A stretch of DNA of 64,000 nucleotides from Henckelia pumila (Eukaryota; Streptophyta; Magnoliopsida; Lamiales; Gesneriaceae): the NCBI RefSeq assembly GCF_033568475.1, contig NC_133123.1:129242930-129306929 (forward strand). Direction: 5' to 3'. Position numbers and translations under genes: made by a program. The notes under the pieces are model-generated. The model did no database searches, had not been told where the DNA came from, and saw nothing but the letters and a program-made list of their open reading frames with translations. Positions 34,470 through 46,282 of the stretch are shown here, piece after piece. Numbering within the stretch: position 1 is the first letter of the stretch; every line of letters begins with the position of its first letter.

Positions 34470-35342
34470 CTAAGAAGTAGTATTAAGTGAAACATTTATT
34501 TCAATATAGAACATACCCTTCGCAGTTCGCAACTGCTCTAGATATTCCTTGCAGTTACGTTTCCAATGACCGGGTTTCTTGCAGTGATGGCAAACATCCT
34601 TGGACTTTTCCATGTTTGAAGCCTTTGTCTTGTACTTCTTCTCGGGTCCGGTTTTCTTGGGTGGGGCAGAACGTTTCTTACCCTTTGTACTTGGCCCCTT
34701 CTTAGCAGAAGAAGAGGAGCCCACCAAGAAAGCCGGTTTATCCTTCTTTAAAGTGGATTCATATGTTACAAGCATATTGACCATCTCTTCAAGGGAGGCC
34801 TCTATCTTGTTCATATTGAAATTCACCACAAATCCGTCAAACGAAGAAGGAAGAGAGAGAAGTAATAAGTCCACGTTAAGTTCATGCTCCAACACCAAAT
34901 CAAGCGTTACCAACTTCTGTATGAGCCAAATCACTCGTACCCCATGATCACGGACCGAAGTCCCTTCACGCATGCAACACGTCATTAGCTCTTTTACAGT
35001 AGCGAACCTTTCAGCTCTCGATTGAGCCCCAAAAAGTTCCTTGAGTTGTACGTGAATGTCAGCAGCATTCACGGTATCCTCAAATCGCCTCTGGAGTTCA
35101 TCAGACATCGAGGCTTGCATATAGCATTTGGCCTTGATATCATGGTCCCACCATGTATCAAGTTTGGCCATCTCTTCCGAACTTATGTCAGCTGGTGCTT
35201 CCTTCGGAGGAGATTTTTCTATCACGTAGAGCATCTTCTCCGAAGTCAAGACAATCTTCAACTTACGGAACCATTCCGTATAGTTTGTGCCAGTCAGTTT
35301 ATTTTGTTTGAGGATAGAGAATAGTGGATTGCGCGAATTCAT
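34470..35342 (-). pseudogene. Copia E gag, ends at a Trp-to-stop change
   Basis: The likely start is the ATG at 35342 (MNSRNPLFSIL), ten codons inside the longest frame. The copia Gag core reads KLTGTNYTEWFRKLK, CYMQASMSDELQRRF and a Lys-rich stretch, then one zinc knuckle CHHCKKPGHWKRNC near the end. It stops at TAG (34470-34472) two residues before VLDTG of the protease, in the same frame. Related elements have Trp there, and TGG to TAG is one transition. Whether the element depends on readthrough cannot be told from sequence; a plain mutation is simpler. Confidence 0.9.
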
Positions 35343-37066
35343 CTTAATGAAATACTGAAAAGAAACAGACAATAATCAGTGATTGTTTAATTAATTTACT
35401 AAGACATAAAATAGGCAAAATTTATTTTATGAATCTCACTCCCACTATTTTAACGATTTCACTACCCTCTAGTGAAAACGGGAAACTGTTTTCCTTAGTG
35501 GGAACATGGAGTCCAATTGACAAACTATGATCCCGAATAATATCAGCCAACCATAATTTTCAAAAGGTAGAGCCCAATTGCTTCCAAAGCAACCTCCACG
35601 TTTTTACTTCATGTCCAATAAGGGCCCAATAATATGACGCCGTTTATTGTGACATGTCAAGATGACCCATCAATATTAAGTTGTGATGGACGGTCGCCAT
35701 GTGGATCCCCCAATAATATGAGCCGATCCCATGGGAGTTCCACCCAACTTACAACATGTGTCGATCCAATGTACAGCTTTCCGACGAACGGGCCCCCCCA
35801 ATAATATGAGCCGGACCGTATCCGCGGGTAGCATCTCATACATTGATCGTTGATGGAAGGTAGGAACATTTAAAAAATATTTAAATTTCCTTTATTTATC
35901 TTGATATCAATTTTAAATCATATTTAAAATGAGGGATTTTAATTTTGAAAATTTGTCTCATCATTTAAAATTTGTATGCTTGCGGGATTCATACAATTTA
36001 GTCTAAAACATGCATACAATGATAATATCATATATTATATAGGATGATCGATTCCATTTCTAATCGACCCGTGGTTGCCAATCACGAGTCTAAGTCCAAT
36101 CCTAGGTAATATGCAGGTATGCAATGCAATCCTATTACATTGAGCTTCCAATTTACATTTCTTCAGTCTTTATTGTCTGTTGGGCCCACCTCCGTCTTCA
36201 AATCTTCATCTCCCACTAAGTCTAATGTATTTACAATAAATAACCATGACAAGTAGAGGATACATTTCAAGGGGTGGGAACGGGCCATAAACCAGGCCCA
36301 CTTTTATTACATATGACAATTCATATTGGGCCATAAACCAGGCCCATTAATAAATCCAACAACAATAAAAACAAATGTAAATTCCTAACATACACCTACA
36401 AAATTGGTCATGGCAATCGATCATCCTTATCCAATAATATTTAATTCAAAATTAATTTATTGGATAACATGCATTGGCAATTAAATTTAAAAGGATAAAA
36501 TCATATTCCATATATAAAATCTTATTTTACATACAAAATCATATTTTATCTTTTTATCAAATAAAATCATATTTTACATATAAAATCCAATTTTATATAT
36601 AAAATCATATTTTACTCAATATTTCCATAAGATCATATCTTATCATCAATTGTACCAAAAATAATTAATTTCATAAAATCTGATTTAACGGATAAAATCT
36701 ATAAATTTTCCAAAAATTCAAATTTATTCAAAAATCAATTTTAAAATTTTCGGACTCGAACAATTCGATCCGACGTCTCGTGGACCAATCAAAAACAATT
36801 TTCGATCGGACCAAAATAGAATTTTAACATATTAAAATTTTAATTTAAAATGAAAAAAATTAATTTTTCCCGGGCCGCCCGGGAGCGCGCCCCAAAGGGG
36901 CTCGGGCCGGGCAGCGACCATCGCTGCCCCCCGGGCAGCGATCCAATCGCTGCCCGTGTTTTGCCCGAAAAAAAAAAATTTTATTTTTAAAAAATTTATT
37001 TTGTTTCAAAAACCGAGGCTTAAAAATTTTTGTACAATCGATTAATTTAATCGCTTGATCTGAGAA
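35343..37066 (-). other. Copia E leader (no gene, repeat-rich)
   Basis: This 1.7-kb stretch between PBS and gag holds no open frame worth naming. It contains CCAATAATATGAGCCG-type words three times (about 35626, 35709, 35798), GGGCCATAAACCAGGCCCA twice (36284, 36330), a run of AAAATCATATTTTA-like repeats (36495-36640), and GC-rich hairpins at 36869-36956. These may serve in RNA packaging or translation control; that is inference. Confidence 0.8.
36869..36956. repeat. GC-rich hairpins in copia E leader
   Basis: CCCGGGCCGCCCGGG at 36869, GGGCAGCGACCATCGCTGCCC at 36909 (written as its two arms GGGCAGCGA and TCGCTGCCC around CCA), and a second hairpin with the same arms at 36932-36956. They stand in AT-rich DNA just downstream of the PBS on the coding strand. 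Confidence 0.88.
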
Positions 37067-37084
37067 ACCTGGCTCTGATACCAC
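37067..37084 (-). other. Primer-binding site of copia E
   Basis: On the minus strand this reads GTGGTATCAGAGCCAGGT directly after the 5' LTR, complementary to initiator methionine tRNA over its whole usual length. Confidence 0.93.
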
Positions 37085-38928
37085 TGTTGGAGAACGGTGA
37101 TCAGATCAATCAGAATTGATACCCGGTGCAGCGGAAGTTTAAAATTTTTATATGGAACGATTCCATAATGGGTATCAAAACTTTATGATTAAATTGTGCG
37201 TGTAAAAATTAAATCACAATTAAATTTTTACCTCCAATCTCGAATCGAGATTATGGACACCAACAGATTACTCTGCTCTTGTTGTATATCCCAGGAACTG
37301 ATGGACGAACAATTCTTCAATCAGGTCCACGAACAGAGATTTAATCCCTCTGATAGATTGCACTAGAAAATCTATCAGAAGTTTCTACGAAGAGAATTAA
37401 CGAATTTGATCCGTTAAACCAGACTGAAAATTCAAAATTCACAGGCTGGATTTTTCCCGAGCAGAGGGGAGGGGGGCGGCCACTTTAGAGAAAACACAGC
37501 TAGGGTTTTCGAAAATATTTTGTGACCTCTGTTGTGTAATTTCTGTACTGCAATAACTTATTTATAATGTGGGCTGCTAACAGCTTAGGGCCCATTATTC
37601 ATAAGTTCAAGCCTGACAAGCAAAGCTCGCATGTTCATAAATTAATATAAAATTCATCGTGACTCAGATTGATAAACCAATTTCACCAATGTTCACAGAA
37701 ACCATTTCTGCATCTTTTAGAGTCAAGATAAATTTTCTGAATCCGAATTCAGTGATTTCCAAAAATGCCCATCCCTATGTCATTTTAGGAAATCTTACTC
37801 CTCTACTCTTAAATAAGAAGTCCCACTTCTTTGTTCATTAAATTTAACTCTTTAAATTTAACTATCTCAACGGGAATTAAAAATCCATTACTTGTGTGAC
37901 CCTCAATGGTTCAGGGATACAGCTAGCCGTGGGCTCACAACTCTTTGTGACTCGGAACAACAATTTCCGACTTGCCCATCGAATCATGGTAAGAGCGCCT
38001 AGCAACATCGCCCCATGATTCCCTAGGTATCACTGATAGTGCCTGCAAGAACCAATAGATTTTGTTTAGCGTACAGTACGGTCCCTTCATCCATATATCC
38101 CGATCGAATCAACAACCATTGGTAAATCGAGAGTCGTTCGAGATTCGATAACTATGCAATGCATCTTGAAGATCAAATAGTGACATCGCATGTGTTACTA
38201 AGAAACCATTTCTTAAAACACATCATGTACTCTGGCCAGAGATTCGTCACACTAATATCTCCTCAGATTGCATAGGATATCCACACTAGCAAGTATGTGG
38301 TGAATCCTTGACAACAAAGCATCGACTCCTATATGTGTCGTAACTGTACCCAATCCCGACACCTGATGACCCCAATAGAGTCGGTAAACGAGTCAAAGTA
38401 CAGTACTAGCATATAGAGTCTCAATGATGTTTCAAGTAGTAAGGACTAATGGTGTACAACCAAAACCGCGGACTTTATCCACTCGATAAGTGATAACCAC
38501 TTGGAAAGTCCGGATAGGGTAGTTCGATCATTCATCGTATGAATATCCATTTGCATGCTTTGAACATCTCTATGTTCCATACCAATGAAACGTGGTACTC
38601 GGCATCGCAAATGCTAGTCTCAATCTCGAGCGATCCTTATCCTTATTAACGGACGGCTCAATCGACTAGGAACTGTTTAGAATATACAGTGACTATAAGA
38701 TGTGTTTAATGATAGCCATCCCCATATGCTACCACATCTTACACACACTATAGTATATTCAAGGTCTTCATCTAAACATCTTATAGTATGTCACAACATA
38801 ATAATATTATAAAAGATAAAGTAAATGCCATTATAAAAGTGTAAATTATATTAAACAAAAGATTGTTTATACAAAGAGTCATCAAAGCCCTTAGCCACAA
38901 GTTGGCTCACCGGGCACCCACTCTTTCA
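37085..38928 (-). mobile_element. Copia E 5' LTR (right copy)
   Basis: This is the promoter-side LTR for the minus-strand element. Plus-strand CTTATTTATAATGTGG at 37557-37572 is the complement of a good TATA box. It is 1,844 bp, equal to the left copy. Confidence 0.93.
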
Positions 38929-38933
38929 CTGCG

Positions 38934-40655
38934 ATCACAGCATCAAGTGCTCCGTTTGGAAGTAAGTTTCTCTTATTTCTACGAGGTTTGAATTTTTGGA
39001 TGTCTTTAGAATTGATTGATATTTGGAGAGGATGTTTTGAGGTTGCTGTGATAGTATATCTAAGACGGTTCGGAGATATATCGACGATCAGATTTGATAT
39101 GATTTTTCTTATGATTTTCGAAACTTAGATTTTTGAGATGTGTTGGGTTTGACTTGGAAATGATTTTAGATGATTGGTTTGAGTATTTGGAATTGATATT
39201 CTGCTGTCTGCAATTTCAGTTTGATCAGTTTATAGCCGTTATGCCGTCAGTTTGAGTTTCAAAATGTCATTTCTGTTGATTTGATTATACCGAGTTTGAT
39301 GAGGTTTTTCTATCGATATTGATCTTGTGACTTCTTCTGTTAGATTGATTCGAAGTGCTTGGAGTTGCGAGATTGCTGCTTCGATCAGTTTGGAAGATTG
39401 AGCCGGTATAGTATTGACTTTTTACTTATCGATCGTAGAACTTGAATAGATATTGAATTGAGATTTGTTGTTTTACAGATTGAAGATTGTGAACGACAAG
39501 AAGGTATAAGATGACTTTGGAATGAAATAGGACGATTAACTTGAATCCGGATTGATTCGGGTGTCCTAAAAGAAATCACTTATTGCATGTTTATATGCTT
39601 ATTTGAACCTATGATTGAATTGATAATTGAATGCATGAGATTTCATATAAATTCATTTTGAGTCGATTGATTATTCATTTTGAATTAGACGATCTGGAGA
39701 TTATAGTTGAGTGGCCTTGGTAGGCGATTTACTACAAGTGTCGATTAACTCACTGTAATTTCCTAGAGTCTAGAGGATTAAAATATACCTCATCCACCTC
39801 GAAAGGGGATTTCGGTGTGATTGTTGGATATTTTAACCTCGGGATCCCAAACCGAAGAAAGAAAGAATAATTCCTTTTGATTATCTGAGTCTGATAATCC
39901 AGAAATTTTAAAGCCATGCATATCATTTTAATTCCGCAATTGAATGAATTACTTGAGGTATATGTGGAATTTGATTATATATCATGTTTTGATATATTAT
40001 GTGATATTGTATGCTAGTCTCTTTAACTGGGAATATTATTCTCACCGGATTATCTGGCTGTTGTCTTTTTTTGTATGTGTACTTGGCAACAGGCGGGGCA
40101 GGACCGAGTCAGAGGCAGCATGACTAGATGGTTGAGAGGATAGAGTGAGGCTTGGATGCTAGGAGTCGTTTATGTATTCGAACTCCTTTTTGTATTGAAT
40201 AAGTCCGAACTAGATGGATTTTTATGCATGTTATTTTGTGAGGATTGTATAACTCTAGACCTAATCCTTTGTATCTTGTTGATTGAGATTTTATGTTATT
40301 ATTGTATGGTTTGAGTTAAGTTGGAATTGGAGAAGTAAAACAAAAATTTTATGGTACAGAGCATCTCGCTCGATCGGTTGAATCTTACCGATCGAGCGAG
40401 CACCCCTGTACCGAGTCAGAGAACTGGACATTTATTGTCCGCTCGATCGATAAGATTTCACCGATCGAGCGGGCGTCCTGATTTCTGGGCAGTGGCTTTA
40501 GAATTCTTTGGCCGCTCGATCGGTAAGATCTTACCAATCGAGCGGGCACTATTCATTTCAAAAAATATATATATTTTGATGTCTTAATCCTTATTGTTTA
40601 ATTGTGTTGATCAATTGCTTTACTATAAGATTATGATTAGAATCGAGGCCTCACA
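38934..40655 (+). mobile_element. Gypsy C 3' LTR, second piece
   Basis: It resumes LTR C after the copia and ends CCTCACA before the TACTC duplication. It carries the palindrome triplet again (40364-40546). Confidence 0.92.
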
Positions 40656-41940
40656 TACTCAACCTATTTCCAAAGCTCCGTATAGTATGGCACCGATTGA
40701 ATTGAGAGAATTGAAGGAGCAGCTTGAGGATTTGATTTCCAAGGGATACATCAGACCTAGTGTATCGCCTTGGGGTGCTCCTATTCTGTTTGTTCGGAAG
40801 AAGGATGGTTCTATGCGGCTCTGTATTGACTACCGTCAACTGAATCAAGCTACAGTCAAGAACATGTATCCTTTACCCCGAATAGATGACCTTTTTGATC
40901 AGCTGCAGGGTTATTCTGTCTATTCGAAGATTGATCTGAGGTCAGGTTATCATCAGCTAAGAGTACGAGAGGAAGATGTTCCTATGACCGCATTCAGAAC
41001 GAGGTATGGTCATTTCGAGTTTATAGTCATGCCGTTCGGTTTGACTAACGCTCCAGCGATTTTTATGGGTTTGATGAACCGTATCTTTCAGCGATATTTA
41101 GATGAGTTTGTCATTATCTTCATCGATGATATTCTTATCTATTCGAAGAACCGTACTGAGCATGCAGAGCACTTGAGGATTGTCTTACAGATTTTGCGAG
41201 TTGAACAGTTGTTTGCCAAGCTATCTAAGTGTGAATTCTGGTTGGATCGAGTTATCTTCTTTGGTCATATCATTTCTGAAGATGGGATTTCTGTCGATCC
41301 CAGCAAGATTGAAGCGGTTATAAATTTGTCTTGACCGACATCAGTACCTGAGATCCGAAGCTTTATGGGTTTAGCTGGTTATTATCGCCGATTCATCGAG
41401 GGTTTCTTATCTATTGCCAAGACTATTATCCAACTGACACAGAAGAATGCGCCTTTTATATGGATTGCAGATTGCGATGCTAGCTTTGTTGATCTGAAGA
41501 GGAGACTGACCAGTGCTCCGATCCTTTCTATTCCAAAAGGTACTGGAGGTTTTATGGTGTATTGTGATGCTTCTAACCAAGGCTTGGGATGTGTTCTTAT
41601 GCAGCATAATCATGTGATAGCGTATGCATCGAGGCAGCTGAAACCGCACGAGACTCGTTATCCGGTTCATGATCTTGAACTAGCTGCGATTGTATTTGCT
41701 CTGAAGATCTGGCGTCACTATCTGTATGGTGAGTCTTTCGAAATCTTTTCTGATCATAAGAGTCTTAAGTACTTATTTTCACAGGCAGATCTGAATATGA
41801 GACAGAGAAGATGGTTAGATCTGTTGAAAGATTTTGACTGCGAAATCAAGTATTATCCGGGAAAGTCGAATGCAGTTGCAGATGCCTTGAGCCGAAAGTT
41901 TTGTTCTTTATCTCTTTCTACTATTTCTCAGTTGATCGAT
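40656..41940 (+). pseudogene. Gypsy B reverse transcriptase and RNase H
   Basis: The frame resumes after the C insertion with [19 protein letters not shown]. The reverse transcriptase reads [14 protein letters not shown] and [17 protein letters not shown] residues, and the catalytic Asp residues are present. A TGA at 41332-41334 (the Arg of a [15 protein letters not shown] motif, CGA to TGA) splits it. RNase H follows ([38 protein letters not shown]) without a break to [14 protein letters not shown]. Confidence 0.9.
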
Positions 41941-43398
41941 GATTGTTGCACTTCTGGTTTGGGGTTTGAAACAGATAGGAAGACTATCAGAGTGTTTGTT
42001 ATTCAAGCCGAGCCGGAGTTGTTTATTGCGATCAAAGAAGCACAGAAGTCTGAGCCGAGAATTCAGGTTTCAGTAGAGAAAGTCAGATCTGGGCATCAGT
42101 CTGAATTCCAGGTTAGAGATGATGTTTTGTTTGTGAATAACCGTATTGTTGTGCCTAATATCTCGGAGTTGAGACAGCGTATTCTCCAAGAGGCTCATTG
42201 CAGTCGGTTCAGTGTTCATCCTGGAGGTCGTAAGATGTACAACGATCTGAAGAACCAGTTCTGGTTGGAGAGAATGAAGACCGATGTTGCGAGGTTTGTA
42301 TCTCGATGTTTGAACTGTCAGCAAGTGAAAGCAGAGCGGAAGTGACCCGGTGGTCTGTTGCACAGTCTGTCTGTTCCTGAATGGAAATGGGATCACATTT
42401 CTATGGATTTTGTCACGAAGCTACCACGATCCGTTCGAGGATGCGATGCTATTTGGGTAGTGATCGACCGATTGACAAAGTCTGCTTGTTTTATTCCGTA
42501 CAGGATGACGTATCGTCATGATTAGATGGCTGAGTTGTATGTTAGCAATGTTGTGAGACTGCATGGTGTGCCAAAGTCGATCGTTTTTGATCGAGACCCT
42601 AGATTCACTTCGCACTTTTGGCACAGTCTTCAGGAAGAACTTGGTACTCGATTGCATCTGAGTACAGCTTATCATCCTCAGACCGATGGACAGTTTGAGC
42701 GGACTATCCAGAAGTTATAGGATATGCTTCGAGCAGTAGTGCTAGATTTTGGCACTTGTTGGCAGGATTCTTGGCCTCTTGTCGAATTTTCTTACAACAA
42801 CAGTTTCCAAGCGAGTATCGGTATGACGCCTTTTGAGGCTTTGTACGGCAAGAAGTGCCGATCTCCTTTGTTTTGGGATGAATTGTCCGAGTCACCAGAT
42901 TTGGGACCGGAGATGCTTAGAGATATGGCAGAACAAGTTAAGATCATTCAGTTGAGAATGAAGACGTCTGAGTTTCGAGCAGGGAGACCGTGTATTCCTT
43001 AAGATTTCTCCTTTCAGGGGTACTGTCAGGTTTGGGAAGAGAGGGAAGTTATCTCCGAGATTCATCGGGCCGTACAAGATTCTCGAAAGGATAGGCGATC
43101 TTGCCTACCGACTTGCACTTCCTCCATCTTTATCTGGTATTCACGATGTTTTTCACGTCTCTATGCTGCGGAAGTATCATCCAGATCCTTCTCATATTCT
43201 TCAGCCTGACAAAGCCGAGTAAGACGAGACTCTGAGCTATTTTGAACGACCAATTCAGATTCTTGATCGGAAAGAAAAGCAGCTCAGAACCAAGTTGATT
43301 CCGTTGGTGAAAGTGCAGTGGAGTCATCACAGGGTCGAGGAAGCAACTTGGGAAGCAGAATCCGACATGAGACAACGTTTTTCTGAGTTATTCGGATG
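41941..43398 (+). pseudogene. Gypsy B integrase and C-terminus
   Basis: The zinc finger ([24 protein letters not shown]) leads to a TGA at 42343 (CGA to TGA), then the core ([36 protein letters not shown]) with TAGs at 42523 (CAG to TAG) and 42718. A deletion of about 70 bases near 42985, where element C reads on without a gap, shifts the frame. The C-terminus (FIGPYKIL; SMLRKYHPDPSH; KVQWSHHRVEEATWEAE) closes with a TGA at about 43396. Confidence 0.88.
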
Positions 43399-43484
43399 AC
43401 GTGAGTTCTTCTTACTTTCTTTAGTTGTTTATTCTATCTTATGAGTTGTGATTCTTATTAATTTCGAGGACGAAATCTCTTCTT

Positions 43485-43497
43485 AGAGGGGGAGAAT
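43485..43497 (+). other. Polypurine tract of gypsy B
   Basis: AGAGGGGGAGAAT stands just before the 3' LTR, which here begins CGTAAC instead of TGTAAC (T to C). Confidence 0.82.
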
Positions 43498-44694
43498 CGT
43501 AACGACCCATTTTTATCTTAATTGAGCTTATTTGAGATAATCAGAGTTTCCATAGTTCAAGGGCCGACTTGATTTTGATCAGGATCTATTTTGCAAATTT
43601 TGAAAATTTTAGGGACTAAAATGCAAATAGTGAATTTTATATATTATCTACTCACCTTTTGACTTTTCTCCTTCATTCTTCTTTTTCCCTATCCGGCTTC
43701 CCCTCCATTGTTATGCCCCAACACATTTCTCAAGCTTTGTGGTTTTGATTTCCGATCGATCCGTTCGTTGGAATTTAATTCTAAAGGCAGATTAGCAATC
43801 ACTGCAGCAAGAGCTCCGTTATATCGTAAGTTTTTTTACGATCAGATACGTTCTATTTTTCGGATGTTGTTAGAATTGTTTGAGATTCGAGTATGTTGTT
43901 CTTGGCAGAGTTTTGATCGTTTATTATCTGTCGGTTTTGAAATAGAGCGACGTTCGGAATTGTTTTGATTTTTGGAAGCCTTGTTCGAAAATTTGTAGTT
44001 TGAGATTGATGGGTATGCTTTGTTTTTGTTGTTTTGGGCATTGATATGAGTTGATATCGATATTGAACTGCTGTCTGCATTTCCGGTTTGTTCAGTTTAT
44101 AGCCGTTATGCCGTCGGTTTGAGTTTTGAGATTTCGAACCATTTTGAGTTGTTGAACTTTGGCTTGTAAGTTTGATCGTTGTTGTTGATCATCTATTTGT
44201 ATCTGAACAGTTTCGTTTGGAGTTGTCAAGCCAGGAGTTAACAGCATTTGATCGTCAAGAGTTGGAAGAAGAACGGTAAAGAGATTTTCTTTGAGCCGTT
44301 GTTGTTTTTTAGGTTGTATAGTTTTTGATACAATCTTTTGTTGTAGCTTTTCTAGAGTTGGAACTACTTGCATTGAAAGGTAAAAGCAGTCATTGTTAGC
44401 GGGATAGCATACTTGGGACAGTTGGTTCTCGAGTTTCCCTTAAAAATCACATACTTGCATCTATACTTGTTCTAGAATTTGGAACTCGTATTTTGTTGAT
44501 TGATTGAGCTTTTGTTATGTGGCTTATGTCTTATGCTTTCTTATGCATTCATCTTGAGCGAACTTTGATTTCAGCGGGCAGAACAACCCATTTTGTTTAG
44601 ACGTTTTGGGGGCTATACTGTGAGTGGCCAGGGTGTAGAGGTTCACCTAGATTCAGCATACTCCTTATAGTCGCACCAAAGTCTAGGGGAGTGG
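43498..44694 (+). mobile_element. Gypsy B 3' LTR, first piece
   Basis: It matches 18200-19388 of the 5' LTR with scattered changes and a 9-12 base difference near 43795. It is cut by gypsy D after AGTGG (44690-44694). Confidence 0.9.
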
Positions 44695-45629
44695 TGATAT
44701 GAATTCTTAATGTATGGAAGAAAAACACGACTATATTAAAATCGTACCCTCAATCCAATAACAAAAGAAATCAAGAAATTTCCCGATCTTGAAAACAAGT
44801 AAGAAGTTTTGGATTAACCACCTCTAGCTTACAACGAAACTAGCAACAGTAATCACGAAGAAAACAATTGATCACAACGGGACCTTCAGAAAACCTGTTT
44901 TTGACAACCCACGAGGATAATCAATCGACAAACGCCACAAAGTTGAAAAGATATCTGGAATCTTGAGAGAATTTTGTATTGAGTAATCAATAATCTGGAA
45001 TCTTAATTGTTATTATTAATAATGAATGTATATGTTGTATTTATAATACAACTACAAAATAATAAAAGATATCGCAAAATAATTCAAAATATAGCTAAAG
45101 ATATCAAAGATATCTCCTAAAAGTTTCCTAGTAGGAATAAAACTCTCAAAAATAGAAAATAATGCCAAAATATCAAAAAGTCTCGCACACACACAAAATG
45201 CCGAACTGTGTGAGAGAGAGTGCAGGTGCGGGCGCATGTGGGCAGGCGCAGGCGCGCATAGGACTCTGTCCTGAAATCTTAAAAACAACGGATCAGGCGC
45301 GAGCGCGCGTGGGCAGGCGCGAGCGCGCATAAGGTCCTGTCCGCCATGCGCGGGTGCGCGTCAATAAGGCACGGGCGCGCATACCTCTCGGGTCTTGTCA
45401 CCTTTTTTTATGTTTTCTTTGATATTTCCTCTACTCTCTTGAATTTTTTTGGACTTCAATAAGATTATAACATCCCTCCAAATGATCTTCAAGCATTCCA
45501 ATGTCCATTATCAACGATTGAAGCGCATCTTTGAATTTCTTAGCTCGTCCTCTCGTAATCGGTCCTCTTGGCATCTCCAACGGATCCTTAATCACTTGAT
45601 CAACAGGCGAGCTATCCATGATCGCATCA
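44695..45629 (-). mobile_element. Gypsy D 3' LTR (935 bp)
   Basis: It matches 50615-51584 with about 2% differences by eye, plus a gap of about 40-50 bases near 44950, where the other LTR has an extra TTTGATAAG-containing segment. The end of the pol reading frame lies inside it. GC-rich GGCGCGGGCGCGC repeats are at 45225-45385. Confidence 0.9.
45225..45385. repeat. GGCGCGGGCGCGC motif array in LTR D
   Basis: About six short copies of a GGCGCGAGCGCGC word, each followed by TGGGC, CATAGG or CATAAGG, stand in an otherwise AT-rich LTR. The other LTR has them at 51177-51340 in better form. Confidence 0.85.
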
Positions 45630-46262
45630 TCCTCCCCTTCTTGAAAAGGATTTGTCCTCAAATCTTGATCATCTCCTACATCAAATGGAGACAAATCAGA
45701 AACATTGAAAGTAGCACTGACGTTATAATCACCTGGTAGATCTAATTTGTAGGCATTGTCAGTGATCCGCTCCATGACTTGGAAAGGTCCGTCGCCTTTA
45801 GGTAACAATTTAGAACGCCGCTTCTCCGAAAAACGCTCCTTCCTCAAGTGCAACCAAACCCAATCACCCGGTTCAAATACAACCTTCTTTTTACCTTTAT
45901 TTGCTTGTTTTGTGTATTGCAAGTTCTTTTTCTCAATGTTCGCTTTCACCTTCTCATGCAAATTTCTCACAAACTCAGCCTTTTTCTTTCCATCCATACT
46001 AACCCTTTCACTCATAGGCAAAGACATCAAATCCAACGGGGTTAAAGGATTAAAACCATACACAATTTCAAATGGTGAAAATTTTATAGTAGAATGCACA
46101 CTACGATTATATGCAAACTCCACAAATGGCAAACATTCTTCCCAACTCTTCAAATTCTTTTTAATTATAGCACGCAACAAAGTTCCTAATGTCCTATTAA
46201 CAACCTCAGTTTGACCATCCGTTTGAGGATGACATGTAGTCGAAAACAGTAATTTAGTACCA
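45431..46262 (-). pseudogene. Gypsy D integrase end and polyprotein C-terminus
   Basis: Starting just past a TGA at about 46283, it carries the integrase Glu region ([12 protein letters not shown]), then [14 protein letters not shown], the [13 protein letters not shown] motif, GDGPFQV, and a tail ending [13 protein letters not shown] and [10 protein letters not shown]. The last ~66 codons lie inside the 3' LTR, so the frame runs through the polypurine tract (45630-45640). Confidence 0.87.
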
Positions 46263-46282
46263 AGATTGCACCATAATGTTTT

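Larger units (their letters stand above)
29573..38928 (-). mobile_element. Copia E, nearly intact Ty1/copia element (9,356 bp)
   Basis: Both LTRs are 1,844 bp with TG...CA type ends, and all functional sites are present: PBS, leader, gag, pol and polypurine tract, in the minus direction. By eye the two LTRs differ at only about 15-20 positions, so it is the youngest insertion seen here. It lies in the 3' LTR of gypsy C and is thus the third level of nesting. One stop separates gag from pol. The pol order (protease, integrase, reverse transcriptase, RNase H) is the copia order. Confidence 0.95.
22285..40655 (+). mobile_element. Gypsy C with a nested copia
   Basis: A related but distinct gypsy inserted in the pol of B. 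It has a 5' LTR (22285-24299), a good PBS, gag-pol (24624-29178), a polypurine tract and a 3' LTR in two pieces (29275-29572 and 38934-40655) around copia E. Both target duplications are exact. Stops and frameshifts make it non-coding as it stands, but each domain is easy to read. Confidence 0.92.

Noticed and set aside
36860..37084. 74-codon minus-strand frame near the copia PBS
   Set aside because: It reads through the leader hairpins and the PBS and has no gag similarity.
45052..45330. 92-codon Arg/Ala/Pro-rich frame (and its twin at 51007-51285)
   Set aside because: It is a reading of the GC-rich motif array in LTR D, duplicated because it lies in the LTR.
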